Positions 26,564 through 35,196 of a stretch of 49,472 nt of DNA are shown here, piece by piece; within the stretch, counting starts at the first letter, position 1; every line of letters begins with the position of its first letter. Origin of the DNA: JBMOGA01 sp049318625 (GTDB lineage: Bacteria > Pseudomonadota > Alphaproteobacteria > Rhizobiales > Hyphomicrobiaceae); assembly GCA_049318625.1 (NCBI GenBank), contig JBMOGA010000024.1, positions 1 through 49,472 of the forward strand. The letters run 5' to 3'. The position numbers and the translations under genes were made by a program. Below the pieces are notes generated by a model that was not told the origin of the DNA, did not search any database, and saw only the letters and a list, made by a program, of their open reading frames with translations.

Positions 26564-27009
26564 CAGGCGACCCCGACCTCTCGAGCGCGCTGGACCTCGG
26601 CGGGCGGCGTCGCCACCGGACCGGCCAGAACCTCGGCTTCAATGGGAAAAAGGAGCCGCAGCCTCTTCAGGGCTTCGAATACGCGGTCCTCGCGGATGAG
26701 ACGCTCGACGCTTTGCAGGCCCTCGCGGACCTCCGAACGCTTGAAAAAATTGATCAGCTGAGAGATCGACCGATCGAACATCTCGCGGGCGAGTGCCGCA
26801 TTCGCCGGCTCGACCAGCATCGTCTGCACGAGATAGTACATCTGCTTGAGCGGCGTCGTCGCCTGCTCCGGCTGCAGCACGTGGCTCTCGAGCAGGAACG
26901 TCACCTCGTTGAGGAACTCGAGCGTCACCTTGCGATCGACGCGCAGCACCGCGCCATTGATGTAGATCCGCTCCCCGGCCTTCAGAGAGATGTGGAACGA
27001 CTTTGTCAC
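26563..27009 (-). CDS. flbT: Flagellin translational regulator FlbT
   Basis: A 148-residue cytoplasmic regulator. It contains FHISLKAGERIYINGAVLRV, VTLEFLNEVTFLLESHVLQP and QMYYLVQTMLVEPANAAL, which are FlbT-like. In Caulobacter FlbT acts on the flagellin mRNA leader to repress translation, whereas FlaF is needed for flagellin production. The GTG start at 27009 has GAGGGG seven bases upstream and overlaps the original flaF stop by four bases (GTGA). Because flaF is now cut short about 95 bases earlier, translational coupling to flbT may be weaker. Confidence 0.92.
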   Translation of the reverse strand: MTKSFHISLKAGERIYINGAVLRVDRKVTLEFLNEVTFLLESHVLQPEQATTPLKQMYYLVQTMLVEPANAALAREMFDRSISQLINFFKRSEVREGLQSVERLIREDRVFEALKRLRLLFPIEAEVLAGPVATPPAEVQRAREVGVA

Positions 27010-27353
27010 TTCAGCCCCTCGCGGACGGAGCGAACGACCTCGGTAATTCCGCCGATGCTTTTCGACTTGCCGAGCCGGATCTCTTCCAGCTCGCGCAGCA
27101 CCTACAGACCGATCGAGATCAGATTGGCGCGCAGCGCGTCCGGCAACTGGTTCTCCTTCTGACCGAGGTCCTCGATCAGGAACGACCACAGCCGTCGCGT
27201 GAAGAATATGGCCTCGATGGCCGCCGGCGTATCCGGGCCGGCCTTTTCGGCGGCCTCCAGCAGGGCCAGGCAATGATCGAAGACCTGGCGTTCCCGCTCC
27301 CGGGCGACCGAGCCGCTCTCTTCGATGATTTCCGCATAGGCGAAGCGATACAT
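27006..27353 (-). pseudogene. flaF: flaF, interrupted by an in-frame TAG at codon 84
   Basis: FlaF promotes flagellin synthesis and secretion. The first 83 codons give MYRFAYAEIIEESG through LPDALRANLISIGL, a good FlaF. At 27102-27104 the minus strand reads TAG where FlaF proteins of this order have Trp (IGxWVLRE). After it the same frame continues VLRELEEIRLGKSKSIGGIT and EVVRSVREGLK to a TGA at 27006 that still overlaps the flbT GTG. The undisrupted protein would have 115 residues. A single G-to-A change explains the stop. The choice is among a real nonsense mutation, readthrough and a sequence error. ATG 27353 is chosen for its AGGA five bases upstream. Confidence 0.8.
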
Positions 27354-27387
27354 CCGTGTCCTCACATCCTTCGGCGGTTCGAAGCAC

Positions 27388-28437
27388 TCAGAGATACTTC
27401 AATAGGCTCATTTGCTGGATCCGGGCTGTCATCGCGTACGCGGTCTCGATCTGGGTCATCAGTGCATTGACCCGCACCGTCGCCTCGTAGGGATCGACGC
27501 CCTCGAGCAGTGTGATGTGGCTATCGAGCAGATCCGCCTGGATCGACATCCGGTTGTTGGCCTCGGTGATCCGCGACTGGGACACGCCGAGTCCGGCCTG
27601 GACCTCCGTGAGATCCTGGATCGCCCCGCCGATGATCCCGACCGCCGTGTCGACGACCGCCTGATAGGCGTTCTGCGACAGCCCCTCCATGTTGAGGTCA
27701 GCCAGCATCGTGTAGGCGCTCGTCAGCTTGCGGAACGCGTCTTCGTTTGCGTTCGTCGAGGTATCGATCAACTCGTTGGTTGAGATCCGAGAACGGATAT
27801 TCTGGTCGGAGGCGGACGACCACGTCGTCGACCAGTTGGTCGCCGAGAACAGGTCGGCGAACGGCGTATCGAGGAACGCCTGCATCTGGGCGCTGGTGAT
27901 CTGCGCCGCCTGAGGATCGCTCTGCGCGAACCCGAACTGGGCCTGGAACGCCGCGTCCACCGCCACCTTGTTGGCCGAGGCCGGCGTCGCGAAGTAATCG
28001 GTGATTGGCTTCACGTCGGTATTGATGCCGGCGAACAGGAACGTTCCGTTGATCTGGGTATTCAGCAGGTCGCCCATCGACTTGAGCGCGGCCTCGGCCG
28101 ACTCTCTCACCGCCGCGGGACCCGTGGTGCTGTTGCGGCCGCCGAACAACTGGCCGATCATGTTCGTCGCGGTCTTCGAAATCGAACTCAGTGCATTCTG
28201 CGTCACGTCGAGGCGCACCGAGGCGAGATCGTTGCTCGACTTGATCTCGTCGAGGCGGACCCGCTCGGCCCTGAGCCCGATCGCCTGGCCGGTATCGAAG
28301 CCGATCGCGATGCCCACATCGGCGTGGCGCTGCGTCTGCAGCTCCTTCTGAGCGTTCAGAAGTTGCGACTGCAGCCGCATCGATGTGAGGCGAGGCACGT
28401 TCGAAAGTGCCGCAGAGGATGTGAATCCGATCTTCAT
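27388..28437 (-). CDS. flgL: Hook-filament junction protein FlgL
   Basis: A 349-residue junction protein with flagellin-like ends. The N-terminus is MKIGFTSSAALSNVPRLTSM and the C-terminus EATVRVNALMTQIETAYAMT then ARIQQMSLLKYL. The middle contains LLNTQINGTFLFAGINTDVK, a FlgL landmark. ATG at 28437 is preferred because AGGTG lies about six bases upstream. GTG at 28446, overlapping the flgK stop, is the alternative. The FlgN-like protein at 21647-22114 is its likely chaperone. Confidence 0.92.
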   Translation of the reverse strand: MKIGFTSSAALSNVPRLTSMRLQSQLLNAQKELQTQRHADVGIAIGFDTGQAIGLRAERVRLDEIKSSNDLASVRLDVTQNALSSISKTATNMIGQLFGGRNSTTGPAAVRESAEAALKSMGDLLNTQINGTFLFAGINTDVKPITDYFATPASANKVAVDAAFQAQFGFAQSDPQAAQITSAQMQAFLDTPFADLFSATNWSTTWSSASDQNIRSRISTNELIDTSTNANEDAFRKLTSAYTMLADLNMEGLSQNAYQAVVDTAVGIIGGAIQDLTEVQAGLGVSQSRITEANNRMSIQADLLDSHITLLEGVDPYEATVRVNALMTQIETAYAMTARIQQMSLLKYL

Positions 28438-28442
28438 GCCCG

Positions 28443-29912
28443 TCACCTCAGGGCCGCCATGAACGAGGCGAACATGCTGTCGATTACCGACACGATTTTC
28501 GAGGACGCCTGATACGACCGCTCGAGATCGAGCAGCTTGGTCATCTCGTCGTCGAGATTGACGCCCGTCTCCTTGGACAGGGCCTCGCTCGTCCGCTCTA
28601 GCAGTGTCGATCGGTAATCCGCCTCGGCCTGCGCGATGCTTCGCACCTGCTGCAGCCAGCCGATCGATTGCGATGCGAAGTCACCCAGTGCCTTCGACGT
28701 GCCGAGCTGCGCATTGGCATCGAATGCGATCGGCGTCTGCAGCGCGTCGATCAGGCCGTCTACCCGGTCGGAGTAACCGGCGGCGCCCGTCGCGTTGTAG
28801 ACGTAGGAGGCGCCGTTGATGCCACCGTCCCGCACCAGGAACGGGTTCCCGCCGACACGCCGATCGGCCGCAGGGTTGATGAAGATCTGGCCGGCGAGGC
28901 CCACCTCGATCGTACCGCCCGCGGGTATACCCGGCGCGCCGGACCACGTGAACAGACCCGGCGCATCGGGCAAAGCCGGCACCGCGCTCTGATCGGTCTC
29001 GGAAAAAAGCGTGATGAGCCCGCGCGCGACCTCGTCGAGCTGGCTCTGGAACGTCGCCGTCAGATCATCGCGGATCTGCGCCAGGCCGGTCAACCGACCC
29101 GACGTGCTCTGCATGCCCATGCCCTGTCCGGTGATCGGAACACCGTCGACATAGACGGGCAATCCAGTGTCGGACGTCGAGAGAAAAAGTGTCCTGTCGA
29201 ACGTGACAGTGCGGGCGCTCTTCTCGAACAGGGGCACGCCACTGTCGGTGAAGATCGCCATGTCTCCATCGGCACGATCGATCGTCCGAACCCCGATGTC
29301 TTCCGAAAGCGTCGCGAGAATGCGGTCTCGGGCATCCTGCAGATCGGTGACATCCGACCCGGTCCGCGTGCCGATGATGATGGCGCGATTGACCTCGTCG
29401 AATTTCTGCAATTCGCTGTTGATGCGATCCACAGCCGAGGACATGTCGAGGTCGGCGCGCGCGCGCAGCTCGCTGATCTGATTGGTGGCGTCATTGAGAG
29501 TCTTGGCGAGCGTATCGGCCGCCGTGACGACCGCCTGGGCCCGCACAGCGTCGTTGGGGGCAGCCGCGAGTTGCGTCAACGCGTCCCCGAGTTTCCCGAT
29601 CAGCGCCGACGGAGAAGCTTCGAGATCGGTATCCCCGAAGATGCTGGACATCTGGTCTAGCGCCGCGGAGATCGCCGCCTGCGAGGCCGAGTCCGACGTC
29701 GAGTTGAGGAGATTGTTGAACAACGCCGTGTTGGTGGCGCGGGTGATGGAAATCACCTGCACGCCGCCCCCCAGCGCCGTCACCAGATGGGCCGTCTTGC
29801 GGGTTGCCAGCGATTCACCGGCGCGCGTGATGTTCCGAGAAACGACCGACGTCTGCTCGGCGCTGGCCGCCAAGCTCTTTCGGGCGATGTCAAGACCGAC
29901 TGTCAGTGACAT
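28443..29912 (-). CDS. flgK: Hook-filament junction protein FlgK
   Basis: A 489-residue junction protein. The N-terminus MSLTVGLDIARKSLAASAEQ and the C-terminus GVNLDDEMTKLLDLERSYQA followed by SSKIVSVIDSMFASFMAAL are FlgK-type; the last part is shared by rod/hook proteins. The central region carries VTDLQDARDRILATLSEDIG. It lies between flgE (36 bases) and flgL. Length is normal. Confidence 0.94.
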   Translation of the reverse strand: MSLTVGLDIARKSLAASAEQTSVVSRNITRAGESLATRKTAHLVTALGGGVQVISITRATNTALFNNLLNSTSDSASQAAISAALDQMSSIFGDTDLEASPSALIGKLGDALTQLAAAPNDAVRAQAVVTAADTLAKTLNDATNQISELRARADLDMSSAVDRINSELQKFDEVNRAIIIGTRTGSDVTDLQDARDRILATLSEDIGVRTIDRADGDMAIFTDSGVPLFEKSARTVTFDRTLFLSTSDTGLPVYVDGVPITGQGMGMQSTSGRLTGLAQIRDDLTATFQSQLDEVARGLITLFSETDQSAVPALPDAPGLFTWSGAPGIPAGGTIEVGLAGQIFINPAADRRVGGNPFLVRDGGINGASYVYNATGAAGYSDRVDGLIDALQTPIAFDANAQLGTSKALGDFASQSIGWLQQVRSIAQAEADYRSTLLERTSEALSKETGVNLDDEMTKLLDLERSYQASSKIVSVIDSMFASFMAALR

Positions 29913-29948
29913 GCGTAGTTCCTCGATTTATCGCTGAGCGCGCGAGCG

Positions 29949-31199
29949 TCAGCGTCTCAGATTGACCAACACGTCCATCAGCTCTGCACCCGTCTGGAAG
30001 ACCTTGGAATTGGCGGTGTAGCTGTTCTGGGCCTCGATCATGATCGTGAGCTCGTTGGCGAGATCCACGTTCGATTGCTCGAGGGCACCCGATACGATCG
30101 TACCGAGACCGGCCTGCCCCGGGAGTTTCACTTGCAGATTGCCGGAGTCGTCTCCGACCGCGTAGACGTTACCCGGCAGCGGTCTCAGCTTGTCGATGCT
30201 GGTCACGGTTCCGACCGGGATCTGATAAACGTCGACCTGCGATCCGTTCTTGAACACAGCCGAGACGATGCCCTCTTTCGAGATGTTCACCCGGTCCACT
30301 TCGCTCGCCGGATTGCCGTCGACTTCGGTCTCGAGCACGGTGTAGTTGGCGGCGAACTGGCTCGAATCGGCCATGTCGATGTCGAGTGTGGCGCCGTTCG
30401 GGACGGCGACCGAGATGCTGCTGGTGCTTGCGCCGGTCAGCCGGCCGGTAACCGGATCGAAATCGAGGGTAGCGGTCGCCAACGGTCCGGACGTGTAGGG
30501 GAAACCACCGCCTGCGCCCGCGACCGAGTTGTCGAAGATCGACACTTCCCACTGCTCTGCGGCGACCTTGGTGTAATACACGTCGAGCGTCGTCGCCTCG
30601 CCGAGATTGGTGTAGGCGACCAGCGAAGACTTCGATGTATATGTTGCCGTTGCCGCATTGGCGCTCGGCAGATTGGCCGGGATCACGGCGGTCGCCCGCG
30701 AGTCGACGTTGACGTTCAACGTGCCGACCGAGGACGGCGTGGCGTCCAATCCGAGGTTTCCGATCGTCACCGGCGTGAGGCCATCGGTGCTGTTGGCCAC
30801 CAGGGCGGAGCCGACCGGCGCACCCATGAGCTTGTAGCCGGCCGCATTGACCAGTTCGCCATCCTTGTTGAGCACGAAGGAGCCGGCGCGAGTCATGTAG
30901 ACTTGGTCGTCGGCGGACTGAACAAGAAAGAACCCGTCGCCGTTCAACGCCAGGTCGGTTGCCGATGTCGTGTAGCCGAGGTTGCCCTGCTGGCTGATCG
31001 CATAGCGCACATTGGGAGTGACGCCGCCGGACGTGTAGTCCGCCGTCGCCTGCTCGAAGATCATCGACGAGAACTCGACCGAGGCTTTCTTGTAGCCGGT
31101 GGTCGAGGAGTTCGCGACGTTGTCAGCAACCGTGCCGAGCCGATTGGCCTGGGCGGCCATTCCGGAGGCGCTGGTGCGCATCATTGAATAGAGGCTCAT
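29949..31199 (-). CDS. flgE: Flagellar hook protein FlgE
   Basis: A 416-residue hook subunit. The N-terminus SLYSMMRTSASGMAAQANRL followed by GTVADNVANSSTTGYKKASV and the C-terminus LEQSNVDLANELTIMIEAQN then SYTANSKVFQTGAELMDVLV are FlgE signatures. The middle contains GDGFFLVQSADDQVYMTRAG. ATG 31199 overlaps the ftcR stop by four bases. Length fits the rhizobial hook protein, and FliK at 100-1584 would control hook length. Confidence 0.96.
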   Translation of the reverse strand: MSLYSMMRTSASGMAAQANRLGTVADNVANSSTTGYKKASVEFSSMIFEQATADYTSGGVTPNVRYAISQQGNLGYTTSATDLALNGDGFFLVQSADDQVYMTRAGSFVLNKDGELVNAAGYKLMGAPVGSALVANSTDGLTPVTIGNLGLDATPSSVGTLNVNVDSRATAVIPANLPSANAATATYTSKSSLVAYTNLGEATTLDVYYTKVAAEQWEVSIFDNSVAGAGGGFPYTSGPLATATLDFDPVTGRLTGASTSSISVAVPNGATLDIDMADSSQFAANYTVLETEVDGNPASEVDRVNISKEGIVSAVFKNGSQVDVYQIPVGTVTSIDKLRPLPGNVYAVGDDSGNLQVKLPGQAGLGTIVSGALEQSNVDLANELTIMIEAQNSYTANSKVFQTGAELMDVLVNLRR

Positions 31200-31969
31200 A
31201 CGGCTTCAACCTCGATCTGATCCATCGAGACGACAAGATCACTGACGACTTGCCCGAAGCTTGAGACGTCGTTGCGCGAGTCCGATCCCTGTCGCTGCTG
31301 CGCCACAACGAGCCGGTATCCGAGGTAGCGCTGCGAATCGATCCGATCGTGTCCGAGCCTCTGCCTCAGCCGCTTGCGCAGCTTGCTGATGTGGCTCTCG
31401 ACCACGTTCTCGTCGATGTCGTCGCCGAACAGACCGTACACCGAGTTGAAGATCTGGCTCTTCGTGACCCGGCGCCCTTTGTTCACCACGAGATACTCGA
31501 GGATGCGGCGCTCGCGCCGCGGCAGCGGCAGCGGCTCGCCGCAGATCTCGGGATCGCGGCCATCGAAATGGACGACCATCTCGCCGATCACCGCGCAGTC
31601 GGTCTTCTCGCTCGACCGCCGGCCGATGGCCTTGATGCGGGCCAGCAGCTCGCGCACGTGAACCGGCTTGCGCACCACGTCGTCGGCGCCGGCGGCGAAG
31701 AGATCGAGCGTGTCCTGCAACGACCGCGCATCGTTCATGGCAATCACCGCCGCGGCCGTGCGCCCATTGATCGTACGGGTGAGCGTATTGCGTTCCCCGC
31801 AGTCGCCGAGCAGGAAGGCTTCGACGGCCAGGATGTCCGGATCGGACGCCGTCCGAACCCAGTTGGCGAATTCCTGCGGTTGCAGGCCGGTCGCCGAGAC
31901 GCCCTCTCGCTCGAACCACGAGCTGTAGCCCTCGGTCACGACGGGCCGTTCATCCACGATGACGATCAT
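31196..31969 (-). CDS. ftcR: OmpR-type flagellar transcriptional regulator, FtcR/Rem family
   Basis: A 257-residue response-regulator-like protein. The receiver part (1-115) has acidic residues D6 and E7 and K101 in VVRKPVHVRELL, but the phospho-acceptor position holds Glu50 in ILAVEAFLLGD rather than Asp. The C-terminal winged-helix domain (about 125-230) contains LPLPRRERRILEYLVVNKG, RRVTKSQIFNSVYGLFGDD and ENVVESHISKLRKRLRQR. Brucella FtcR and Sinorhizobium Rem occupy the same place before flgE and activate flagellar genes. It heads the 20398-31969 operon. The ATG has only a weak ribosome-binding site. Confidence 0.88.
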   Translation of the reverse strand: MIVIVDERPVVTEGYSSWFEREGVSATGLQPQEFANWVRTASDPDILAVEAFLLGDCGERNTLTRTINGRTAAAVIAMNDARSLQDTLDLFAAGADDVVRKPVHVRELLARIKAIGRRSSEKTDCAVIGEMVVHFDGRDPEICGEPLPLPRRERRILEYLVVNKGRRVTKSQIFNSVYGLFGDDIDENVVESHISKLRKRLRQRLGHDRIDSQRYLGYRLVVAQQRQGSDSRNDVSSFGQVVSDLVVSMDQIEVEAV

Positions 31970-32593
31970 TGGGATGCCCTGAAAACTTGCCTACGAAATC
32001 GAGAAGCCCGCGAATCACGGTCTTAACCATGACTCTCACCCGTCCAGGTTGTTTAATTCAATATCCACTTATTAAAGTTGTTATTGGTTGCAGCTGCGCT
32101 GCTGCCAAACTGTCGCCATTTGATGCAGTAACGCACCGAACTCGCATCATCAGGTGGCAGAGAACAGAAAACGCCCGCAGCGCCGCGACAATGAGCGTGC
32201 GCGCCGGCGTGAGAAGCCTAGCGACTATCTGCCATGAGAGCGTTGAAAAGCGGGCCTCGGACCACGCGGATCCAGCGGCCCGGCCGTTAACGATTGCCAC
32301 GCCAACGCGCGCCTCGGAACTCCGTCAGCGAACGTCGTGAACATCCGTGAATCGGAAATGCCCCGCTTCCCCGGGCGCGGCACGAGACGACCCTCTTGTT
32401 TTTGGAACCGAGCGCGAAACCCCCACGACCAACCCCGCTCGATGGCTCAAACGTGACTGATTCCTTAACGTAACTCAACCGACAGTTGAAAATCGGCGCC
32501 GCCCGAACAGGGCGGCCGGTGGCGGATCAGGCCCACGCAAGCACTCGCTATATGATGTGCGAGAGCGACCATCCCGCGACGATCGGAGTCGAT
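31970..32593. other. Intergenic region between ftcR and the chemoreceptor gene
   Basis: About 620 bases with no credible gene; the small open frames lack ribosome-binding sites and codon bias. It must carry the ftcR promoter and the chemoreceptor promoter, since the genes are divergent. An AT-rich patch at 32050-32090 is the likeliest promoter area. Several TTAA-containing words occur, but no complete TTAA-N7-TTAA CtrA site is seen. Confidence 0.5.
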
Positions 32594-34039
32594 ATGAACC
32601 GGCCTGCGACCACGCCCGCCCTCCGCGACGCGGAGCCGCCGTCGACCAAGGCTCATGATCCCGTCCTGCTCCGCTTCGCCGAGCACACCGCCGGCATCGG
32701 CCACCAGATCGTCGACATGGCCTGTCACGTCAGCGCCGTCGGGCGCCGGGCGGCCGACCAGAAGACCCTCGTCGACGGCATCGAGCACCGCGCTCAGGCG
32801 CTGCATGCCGACAGCCGTCGGATCGCCGACGGCGCCTGCACCGCGCGCAACGTCGCGGAGCGGACCGGCAACGAGATCGCCGACTCGATCGGCAAGCTGC
32901 GCGCCGCCCTCGATGGCATCGACACCCTGGTCGCCAACGTCACGCAGAACCGCCAGCTCCTCGACGAGTTGCAGGCGGCGCTCGCCAAGGTCAGCCATGT
33001 CATCGGCGGCATCGGCGCCATCGCGCGGCAGACCAATCTGCTGGCGCTGAATGCGACCATCGAGGCCGCCCGTGCCGGCGAGGCGGGCAAGGGCTTCGCC
33101 GTGGTCGCCAGCGAGGTCAAGAATCTCGCCACCCAGACCGGCAAGGCCACCGGCGAGATCGCGGCCACGATGGCCGATCTCACCGAGAAGGCCCGCCGGA
33201 TGATCGAGCAGAGCGAGCGCAGCACCGACATGGCGCGAACAGTCGGCCAGGGTACGTCCGTCATGGCCGGCACGTTCGACGCGATGGAGTCCACCATCCG
33301 CGAGATCACCCGCGAGACGTCGTCGATCGAACTGGCGGCCAAGGACATCGACAGCCGCAGCGAGGAGTTGCACCAGACAGCGCAGCAGCTGGCGGAAGGC
33401 TTCGTGCAGACGACCAGCAACCTCTCCCACATCGAGACCCGGCTGGTCGTGCTGCAGACGGCCGGCGAGCAACTGCTAACCGCGACCGTCGAGGCCGAGA
33501 TCCAAACCGCCGACACGCCGTTTGTCGAGGAGGTGATGCGCCGCGCCGCCCGCGTTTCGAGTGCCATAGAACAGGAGATCGACCGTCGCGAGCTGACCCT
33601 GGACGACGTGTTCGACCGCGCCTACCGGGCGATCCCCGGGACCAACCCCGAACAATTCAAGACGCGCTACATCGACGTCTTCGACCGCCTGCTGACACCC
33701 ATCATCGACGATGCCCTCGGCTTCGACCGCCGCGTGGTGTTCTGCGCCCCGGTCGACGAGAACGGATTCCTGCCGACCCACAACTCCAAATTCTCCAAGC
33801 CGCAGGGCGCCGATCCGATCGCCAATGCCGCCAGCAGCCGCAATCGCCGCTTCTTCAAGGATCGGGTCGGCCTCGGCGCCGGCCGCAGCCGCGCGCGCTT
33901 CGTGGTCCACACCTACCAGCGCGACATGGGCGGCGGTCGCATGATGCCGATGCTCGACGTCTCCGCGCCGATCGTCGTGAAGGGCCGCCACTGGGGCGGC
34001 CTGCGCCTCGCTTACTCGCTCGAGCCGGCCAAGGCCTGA
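32594..34039 (+). CDS. Soluble methyl-accepting chemotaxis protein
   Basis: A 481-residue chemoreceptor with no membrane segment. The signalling hairpin is unmistakable at about 141-178: ARQTNLLALNATIEAARAGE followed by AGKGFAVVASEVKNLATQTG. Long helices flank it. The C-terminal 150 residues form a separate domain with VFCAPVDENGFLPTHNSKFS and MLDVSAPIVVKGRHWGGLRL, a sensor-like module seen in other cytoplasmic receptors. It would signal to the flagellar motor through CheA/CheW, which are not in the window. ATG at 32594 is chosen because GGAG lies five bases upstream. Longer starts (ATG 32552, TTG 32486) have none. Confidence 0.9.
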   Translation: MNRPATTPALRDAEPPSTKAHDPVLLRFAEHTAGIGHQIVDMACHVSAVGRRAADQKTLVDGIEHRAQALHADSRRIADGACTARNVAERTGNEIADSIGKLRAALDGIDTLVANVTQNRQLLDELQAALAKVSHVIGGIGAIARQTNLLALNATIEAARAGEAGKGFAVVASEVKNLATQTGKATGEIAATMADLTEKARRMIEQSERSTDMARTVGQGTSVMAGTFDAMESTIREITRETSSIELAAKDIDSRSEELHQTAQQLAEGFVQTTSNLSHIETRLVVLQTAGEQLLTATVEAEIQTADTPFVEEVMRRAARVSSAIEQEIDRRELTLDDVFDRAYRAIPGTNPEQFKTRYIDVFDRLLTPIIDDALGFDRRVVFCAPVDENGFLPTHNSKFSKPQGADPIANAASSRNRRFFKDRVGLGAGRSRARFVVHTYQRDMGGGRMMPMLDVSAPIVVKGRHWGGLRLAYSLEPAKA

Positions 34040-34315
34040 ACCCGGCCCGGGGCGCACGACCCGCCGCTCGCGACACTCTTATATATGCAAGGGATGGCCG
34101 GCGTAGCGCGACACAACACGCGCGCGGCGCTCTGTCCGAACCCGGCACCGGCCCTGAACCGCCGTCATCGCGCGTCGATCGATCGCACGAGATCAGTGCG
34201 TTGGCGCACCCTGCTGCAACCAGAGCTGCATAAAGAGTGGCAAACTAAGCACATTTCTGCATTTTCCACGGCCCAACAGTCGTGCTGCCTCAAATTGCCA
34301 ATGGTGAGACCAGGC

Positions 34316-34346
34316 GATTCTCAGTAGATGATGAGAATCATTAGAG
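34316..34346. promoter_or_regulatory. Palindromic candidate operator upstream of the HU gene
   Basis: In the 347-base gap after the chemoreceptor gene, GATTCTCA (34316-34323) and TGAGAATC (34332-34339) form an inverted repeat with an eight-base spacer. Overlapping it, GATGATGAGAATCATTAGA at 34327-34345 matches 15 of 19 bases of the classic Fur-box consensus. It lies 40-70 bases before the HU start. No other gene or structure is evident in the gap. Confidence 0.4.
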
Positions 34347-34386
34347 TTTTCAAAGCCCACTTCGCCTCGAAAATCAGGAAACATCC

Positions 34387-34725
34387 ATGAACGCCAAAGC
34401 TGCACCGAAAGCGAAAGCCCCCGCCAAGACCGACAAGGCGGCGAAGCCGACCACCGTCACGCTCCGCAATATCGGAGACGCGCTCGCCGACGCCCACGAG
34501 TTGCCGAAGAAGAAGGCCAATGCCGTTCTGGCCGACATGGTCGCCATGATCACCAATCACCTCAAGAAGGGCGCCCGCATCCGCATGGGTGGCCTCGGTG
34601 TTCTGCAGGTTCGCAAGCGCCCGGCGCGCATGGGCCGCAACCCGGCAACCGGCGAGAAGATCAAGATCAAGGCCAGCAAGAAAGTCGCATTCCGCGCTTC
34701 CAAGGATCTCAAGGAAGCCGTCTGA
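34387..34725 (+). CDS. HU-family DNA-binding protein with basic N-terminal tail
   Basis: A 112-residue nucleoid protein. Residues 1-20 are a Lys/Ala/Pro tail (MNAKAAPKAKAPAKTDKAAK) that ordinary HU lacks. The HU fold follows: LRNIGDALADAHELPKKKAN, then MGGLGVLQVRKRPARMGRNP with the arm proline P86, and TGEKIKIKASKKVAFRASKD. Such tails, like those of histone H1, should add nonspecific DNA affinity. A strong rho-independent terminator begins 10 bases past the stop, so it is a single-gene unit. Confidence 0.92.
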   Translation: MNAKAAPKAKAPAKTDKAAKPTTVTLRNIGDALADAHELPKKKANAVLADMVAMITNHLKKGARIRMGGLGVLQVRKRPARMGRNPATGEKIKIKASKKVAFRASKDLKEAV

Positions 34726-34734
34726 TTTTAAGTC

Positions 34735-34780
34735 GCCGGCTTCCGCCGAATTGGCGCGGAAGCCGGCTTTATTTTTTCTT
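34735..34780 (+). terminator. Rho-independent terminator of the HU gene
   Basis: A 12-base-pair perfect stem (GCCGGCTTCCGC / GCGGAAGCCGGC, loop of nine bases) is followed by TTTATTTTTTCTT. This is a textbook intrinsic terminator. Confidence 0.93.
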
Positions 34781-35196
34781 CTATTTCCGAATACCGGCCG
34801 GCTGCCGCCTTTGCCCCGGGCCGCCGCCCTCCCCGAAATCTCAGCCCCAGCCACACGCACGACAACCCGGCCGCACGGCGTCGCAGCGCCACGGACGCTG
34901 ACGTCGGACGTGCACGCTAGACACGAAATGGATCTTGCCCAGACCAGATACGGCGATTCGATCGAACCCGAAGTAGAACAATAACATACTGTTTTTGAAT
35001 GGAATTATATGGAGAGGCCCTCCAGAAAACCGGCGCGACCGACGGTCCAGTTGGCGATTCGAGTCACAGGTCAACATCTTTTTAATGATCACAACGCACA
35101 CTGCAGGCGTGTGCGGATCTTTGGTGTGCTTCCTGTTCTGCGTTCTTCACTCCCGAAGGGTCCGGCTCTCCGTCATGAAACTCCGGGGGACCGACG
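34781..35196. other. Intergenic region upstream of the adhesin gene
   Basis: About 415 bases without a credible gene. An AT-rich patch near 34980-35012 is a possible promoter. Small hairpins TGGAG/CTCCA (35010-35025) and GCACAC/GTGTGC (35096-35115) lie in what may be a long 5' leader. GGGGGA seven bases before the adhesin ATG is its ribosome-binding site. Confidence 0.4.

Noticed and set aside
30075..31187. 370-codon frame antisense to flgE
   Set aside because: Shadow of flgE, whose family ends are clear on the minus strand.
32050..32480. CtrA-binding sites in the ftcR upstream region
   Set aside because: Several TTAA words occur, but none has a partner at the seven-base spacing the consensus needs.
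32486..32593. N-terminal extension of the chemoreceptor from a TTG at 32486 or ATG at 32552
   Set aside because: Neither start has a ribosome-binding site, whereas ATG 32594 has GGAG at the right distance.
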